A stretch of DNA of 64,000 nucleotides, taken from assembly GCF_029893345.1 (NCBI RefSeq), contig NZ_JARXVE010000008.1, forward strand, positions 1 to 64,000, read 5' to 3'. The position numbers and the translations under genes are program-made. Source of the DNA: Mycolicibacterium frederiksbergense (GTDB lineage Bacteria > Actinomycetota > Actinomycetes > Mycobacteriales > Mycobacteriaceae). Within the stretch, counting starts at the first letter, position 1; each line of letters begins with the position of its first letter. Under the pieces are notes generated by a model. The model was not told where the DNA came from. It saw nothing but the letters and a program-made list of their open reading frames with translations, and made no database searches. Shown in pieces: positions 60,561-64,000 of this stretch.

Positions 60561-60565
60561 GAAAA

Positions 60566-61399
60566 CTAGGCGGCTGACGGGCTGCGGCTGCCCCACCACT
60601 GGCTGTGCAGTCGCTGGCATACCGGCAGGCGCAACGCGTCGGCACCGGCGTAGTCGGCGCGCACCGCGGCGGCGCCGCGAGCATGAGCAGCGGCGCGCGA
60701 ACCCGCGCTGGAGTCGGGGTCGATGAGCACGCTGGCCAGCCCGGCACCGTTGGCGGCCCGCAGCCCCGCGGCCGAGCCCACCATGGCCAGCGCGTCGTGG
60801 CCCGCCACGCCGAGTTCGGCCAGGGCGTGCCGGTACAACCCGGCTCCCGGTGTGCTCACGTCGTCGGCGGTGACCACGGTTTCCACCAGGCCTTCACCGA
60901 CCAGCTGGCGCACCAGGGGTTCGGCCCAGCGCCGCCGGCCGGCGGCGATCACCCCCACCGGCACTCCGGCGGAGAACGCGTCCATCGCGAGATCGTCCAG
61001 ACCCGGCCGGGGCGTCAGGCCGACGTCGAGGATCATCTCGTCGAACATCATGTCCTTGGTCATGCAGATCTCGTCGGCGAGCACTTGGGTGAGCACATCG
61101 CTATCCGGCACCACACACCGTTTGCGCAGTTCAGCGGCGACCCGCTGCCGTTCGTCGGGCAGCGCCAGGAGCTGCTGATAGCGGCCGATCCCCCATTCGA
61201 TGGGCAGGCCGTGGGCGGCGAAGGCGGCGTTGAAGACGACGCGATGCCCGTCGACGCCGAGATCCGACAGCGCGTCGAGGTCAAAGATCACCGCGCGCAG
61301 CGGATGGGGACTGGTATCGGCCCGCGAACAGTCCCACCAGAACCGTCCAGCACGCCATGACTTCGTTTGTGGTGACGACACCCCATGACAGTGGCGCAC
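60566..61399 (-). CDS. Degenerate HAD-superfamily protein
   Basis: 277 residues as given; the true start may be later, since similarity begins around residue 34. It has the HAD layout with a PGMB-type cap domain: motif I AVIFDLDALSDL, a helical cap, then the core. Motif II is VIAAGRRRW (usual Ser/Thr replaced by Ala), the motif III Lys position reads TPGAGLYRHAL, and the motif IV acidic loop reads VGSAAGLRAANGAGL. So most catalytic residues outside motif I are missing, and the protein may be a non-catalytic relative. It is divergent from the two-component system genes. Confidence 0.75.
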   Translation of the reverse strand: MRHCHGVSSPQTKSWRAGRFWWDCSRADTSPHPLRAVIFDLDALSDLGVDGHRVVFNAAFAAHGLPIEWGIGRYQQLLALPDERQRVAAELRKRCVVPDSDVLTQVLADEICMTKDMMFDEMILDVGLTPRPGLDDLAMDAFSAGVPVGVIAAGRRRWAEPLVRQLVGEGLVETVVTADDVSTPGAGLYRHALAELGVAGHDALAMVGSAAGLRAANGAGLASVLIDPDSSAGSRAAAHARGAAAVRADYAGADALRLPVCQRLHSQWWGSRSPSAA

Positions 61400-61417
61400 G
61401 TCACAACCGTCGCGCGT

Positions 61418-61460
61418 CCCCCGTAGGGGGGATAGGGCAGGTCAAGTTGAGCTACTCAAC
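61418..61460. promoter_or_regulatory. Two palindromes in the promoter region of the two-component system
   Basis: A perfect CCCCC-GTA-GGGGG inverted repeat at 61418-61430 is followed by GTTGAG-CTA-CTCAAC at 61446-61460. Both lie in the 107-base gap between the divergent HAD and response regulator genes. Two-fold symmetric sites suit binding by a dimeric NarL-type regulator, so autoregulation is plausible. Confidence 0.5.
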
Positions 61461-61506
61461 CCGACACAAGCCCTCAATGAGCCCTCACCGCGCTTAGGGT
61501 GATGCC

Positions 61507-62169
61507 ATGGCGCCCTCCATTCCAGTGCGCCTTGTGCTGGTCGACGACCATGAGATGGTCATCGAGGGTCTCAAGGCCATGCTTGCCGCGTTCAACGACC
61601 GGGTCCAGGTGGTGGGCCAGGCCGTCGGTGCCGAACGCGCCCTGACCGTGATCGCGGAACTCGACCCCGACATCGTGCTGTGCGACGTCCGCATGGAGGG
61701 CTCCAGCGGATTGGATCTGTGCCGGGTGCTGCGCGAGCGCGATCCGGACCGCAAGGTGGTCATGTTGTCGGTCTACGACGATGAGCAGTACCTGTTCCAA
61801 GCGTTGCGGGTGGGCGCCGCCGGGTATCTGCTCAAGAGCATCAGCAGTGACGAACTGGTGCGTCAGATCGAGTTCGCGCACAGCGGCCAGACCGCGATCG
61901 ACCCCGGCATGGCGGCCCGCGCGGCCGGCACGGCGGCCCGGCTGCAACGCGACGAGTTCTGGCCCGGTGTGCGTCAGGGGCTGACCCAACGCGAAAGCGA
62001 GATCCTGTCCTTCGTGGTCGCGGGCCTGTCCAACCGCGGCATCGCCAACAAGCTGGTGATCGGCGAGGAAACCGTGAAGACCCACCTTCGCTCCATTTAC
62101 CGCAAGCTCGGCGTCAGCGACCGCGCCGGCGCGGTGGCCACCGCACTGCGGGAAGGGATCTATCAATGA
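61507..62169 (+). CDS. NarL/FixJ-family response regulator
   Basis: 220 residues. The receiver domain (about 8-125) has DD at 13-14, phosphoacceptor Asp60 in IVLCDVRMEGSSG and Lys near 115 in YLLKSISSDEL. The LuxR-type helix-turn-helix at about 155-218 reads TQRESEILSFVVAGLSNRGI then GEETVKTHLRSIYRKLG. The stop overlaps the kinase start by four bases. It is the DNA-binding output of the adjacent GAF-domain kinase. Confidence 0.95.
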   Translation: MAPSIPVRLVLVDDHEMVIEGLKAMLAAFNDRVQVVGQAVGAERALTVIAELDPDIVLCDVRMEGSSGLDLCRVLRERDPDRKVVMLSVYDDEQYLFQALRVGAAGYLLKSISSDELVRQIEFAHSGQTAIDPGMAARAAGTAARLQRDEFWPGVRQGLTQRESEILSFVVAGLSNRGIANKLVIGEETVKTHLRSIYRKLGVSDRAGAVATALREGIYQ

Positions 62170-63371
62170 AACCCGGACGAGACCTCGGCCCGATCGATCT
62201 CACCGCCGACCGGGAGTTGGCCCTGCTGCGCGAGCTCATCCAGGCCGCCTCCAGTGGCCCCGGGGTGGAGCCGCTGGCCGCCGCGGCGGCCCGGATGATC
62301 ACCGCGGCCACCGCCACCGATGTGTGTTTCGTGCACGTGCTGGACGACTCGGATCGCTCCCTGACTCTGGCCGGGGCCACCCCACCGTTCGACGCCGAGA
62401 TCGGCAAGATCCGGCTGCCGCTCGGACAGGGCATCTCCGGCTGGGTGGCCAGCCACCGCCAGCCCGTGGTGATCAGCCACGACAAGGAATCCGATCCGCG
62501 CTACAAGCCTTTCGAGTCGCTGCGCGGGCGGGATTTCACCTCGATGGTGTCGGTCCCGATGGAGACCGGGCCGGGCGGTCTGGTCGGCGTGCTCAACGTG
62601 CACACCGTCGACCGCCGCGAATTCACCTCGCGCGACGTCGAGTTGCTGTTGGTGATCGGCCGCCTCATCGCCGGTGCGTTGCACCAGGCCCGGTTGCACC
62701 GCCAGCTGGTGGCCCGCGAGCGGGCGCACGAGAATTTCGTGGAGCAGGTCATCCAGGCTCAGGAGATCGAGCGGCGCAGGCTGGCCGGCGATATCCACGA
62801 CGGCATCTCCCAGCGGCTGGTGACGCTGTCCTATCGGCTCGACGCCGCGGCGCGCGCGGTCGACCCGAACGTGGTGGCCGAGCAGCTGGGCGAGGCACGC
62901 GAACTGGTTGCCCTGACCCTGCAGGAGGCCCGGGCCGCGATCAGCGGGCTGCGGCCCCCGGTGCTCGACGACCTCGGTCTGTCCGGCGGGCTGGCCAGCC
63001 TGGCCCGGACCATCCCGCTGGTGGATCTCGAGGTCGACCTGGCCGAGACCCGGGTGCCCGATCACATCGAGCTGGCGCTGTACCGGATCGCGCAGGAATG
63101 CCTGCAGAACGTGGTCAAACATGCCGAGGCCAACCGGGCCCGGCTCACCTTCGCCGTCGACAACGGTGTAGCCCGACTCGAGATCGTCGACGACGGAAAA
63201 GGTTTCGACACCTTCGAGCATCCGTTGGGCAGTGACGAGATGGGCGGTTACGGTCTGCTGTCGATGGCCGAGCGGGCCGAGATCGTCGGCGGCCGGCTGC
63301 ACATCCGGTCCCGGCCCGGGGCCGGCACCGCGGTGACCGCCACAATTCCCCTGCCGTCGGTGATCGAGTAG
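62166..63371 (+). CDS. GAF-domain sensor histidine kinase
   Basis: 401 residues, ATG overlapping the regulator stop. A GAF domain occupies about 35-180 (LPLGQGISGWVASHRQPVVI). The HisKA_3 dimerisation helix carries His211 in ERRRLAGDIHDGISQRLVTL, and the HATPase domain near 300-395 has the DDGKGFD and GGYGLLSMAERAEIVGGRL boxes. No transmembrane helix, so it is a cytosolic sensor. The architecture is broadly like DosS/DosT but with a single GAF domain; whether it binds haem is unknown. Confidence 0.94.
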   Translation: MKPGRDLGPIDLTADRELALLRELIQAASSGPGVEPLAAAAARMITAATATDVCFVHVLDDSDRSLTLAGATPPFDAEIGKIRLPLGQGISGWVASHRQPVVISHDKESDPRYKPFESLRGRDFTSMVSVPMETGPGGLVGVLNVHTVDRREFTSRDVELLLVIGRLIAGALHQARLHRQLVARERAHENFVEQVIQAQEIERRRLAGDIHDGISQRLVTLSYRLDAAARAVDPNVVAEQLGEARELVALTLQEARAAISGLRPPVLDDLGLSGGLASLARTIPLVDLEVDLAETRVPDHIELALYRIAQECLQNVVKHAEANRARLTFAVDNGVARLEIVDDGKGFDTFEHPLGSDEMGGYGLLSMAERAEIVGGRLHIRSRPGAGTAVTATIPLPSVIE

Positions 63372-63380
63372 TCCCCGCGT

Positions 63381-63884
63381 TCAGAAGTCGCCGGAGTTGC
63401 GGCGCAGCGTCTCGATCGATGTCACCAAGGCTCGGGATTGTTCATCGGACATCCCGACATCGGCGAACACCTGCTGGTTGAGCGTCACCGTGGCATCCTC
63501 GACCGTCGAGCGTCCCAGTTCGGTGATCCGAACCAGCGTGGTGCGCCCATCGGTGGGGTGCGGGACCCGTTCGACCAGGCCGTTGGACTCCAGCCGCCGG
63601 ATCGCATGCGTGACGCTGGTGACGTGCACCTGAAGGCGATCGGAGGCCTTGGTGATCGGCAGGGCACCGGCCCGGCTGAACGCCAGCAGCCGCAACAGTT
63701 CGTACCGGGAGAAGCTCAGATCGTACGGCCGCAGCGCGGTCTCCACCCGGGCCAGCAGGATCTGATGGGCGCGCATCACCGAGGTCACCGCAACCATGCC
63801 GCCGGCCACATCGCCCCAGCCCGCGGCCTCCCAGTTCGTGCGCGCCTGCGCAATGGGGTCACGTTTGTCCGGTGGCGAGGTCAC
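63381..63884 (-). CDS. MarR-family transcriptional regulator
   Basis: 167 residues from GTG at 63884. Winged helix at about 45-120: LSFSRYELLRLLAFSRAGAL, ITKASDRLQVHVTSVTHAIR, wing GLVERVPHPTDGRTTLVRIT. It ends 9 bases from the convergent kinase gene. Targets are probably upstream, beyond the window. Confidence 0.92.
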   Translation of the reverse strand: MTSPPDKRDPIAQARTNWEAAGWGDVAGGMVAVTSVMRAHQILLARVETALRPYDLSFSRYELLRLLAFSRAGALPITKASDRLQVHVTSVTHAIRRLESNGLVERVPHPTDGRTTLVRITELGRSTVEDATVTLNQQVFADVGMSDEQSRALVTSIETLRRNSGDF

Positions 63885-64000
63885 GCCTCTTCATACCGCA
63901 TGCCGTGCGGACCCCGCGCATTCTGCGCGCATGCGCCCCAGGCGACTACGGCAATCGCGGCTATCGGGCTGCCGTCACCGCGCCCAGCACCGCTCGGGTG
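63885..64000. other. Right edge, no gene seen
   Basis: The last 116 bases contain no supported gene start. They probably hold the promoter of the MarR gene and possibly that of a neighbour outside the window. Confidence 0.4.

Overview
This window looks like the chromosome of a rapidly growing, environmental mycobacterium (Mycolicibacterium type). The evidence is high GC, many GTG starts and ATGA/GTGA four-base gene overlaps, an ESX-4 type VII secretion locus, cutinase-like proteins, F420-type LLM oxidoreductases, and gene order. From memory, the order esxT-esxU-Rv3446c-eccC4/eccD4-mycP4/eccB4, cutinases, truA-rplQ-rpoA-rpsD-rpsK-rpsM-rpmJ-infA, LLM oxidoreductase, rmlB-rmlC matches M. tuberculosis Rv3444c to Rv3465. 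Into this backbone several accessory blocks are inserted. No rRNA, tRNA, CRISPR array, IS element or prophage was seen.

Layout. 0-1 kb: low-complexity left edge and a DUF559 (Vsr-like) gene hugged by repeats. 1-9.2 kb: an ethanolamine block, all on the minus strand (GAF regulator, aldehyde dehydrogenase, alcohol dehydrogenase, permease-eutB-eutC); ethanolamine would be imported, split to acetaldehyde plus ammonia, and the acetaldehyde oxidised or reduced. 9.4-12 kb: DEAD-box helicase and a membrane protein with a recent 62-residue internal duplication. 12-21.8 kb: complete ESX-4 locus. 21.9-29.3 kb: an accessory catabolic operon (amino-acid ABC importer, OrtA, OrtB, Ord) with a divergent PucR-type regulator; this is the strongest candidate for an unusual system. 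29.3-33.2 kb: CGNR zinc-finger regulator, EamA exporter, three tandem cutinases. 33.2-37.9 kb: alpha-operon ribosomal genes.

38.2-43.6 kb: an inserted signalling block of NfeD, flotillin, a response-regulator/thioredoxin-reductase-like fusion and a cyclic-nucleotide-binding-domain histidine kinase. 43.6-47 kb: a broken and an intact LLM oxidoreductase, then rmlB-rmlC for dTDP-rhamnose. 47-50.6 kb: DUF302 protein, then APC permease plus P1 (DmpA-type) peptidase with a TetR regulator. 50.6-53.6 kb: three-gene ABC exporter resembling the Rv2686c-Rv2688c fluoroquinolone exporter, with a divergent MarR. 53.6-55.7 kb: TetR plus FAD monooxygenase. 55.9-59.5 kb: valine catabolism (mmsA, acyl-CoA dehydrogenase, mmsB). 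59.5-61.4 kb: a second repeat-flanked DUF559 gene and a degenerate HAD protein. 61.5-63.9 kb: a NarL-type two-component system and a MarR regulator.

The most interesting points are: (i) a seven-gene transport, catabolism and regulation unit carrying the last two steps of the anaerobic (Stickland) ornithine pathway in an expected aerobe, without the B12-dependent aminomutase nearby; (ii) the flotillin/redox two-component block, whose reductase has lost the CXXC motif; (iii) two paralogous DUF559 genes each bracketed by hairpin-bearing repeats, which suggests a repeat-associated endonuclease module. All assignments are from reading the sequence; no database search was run.
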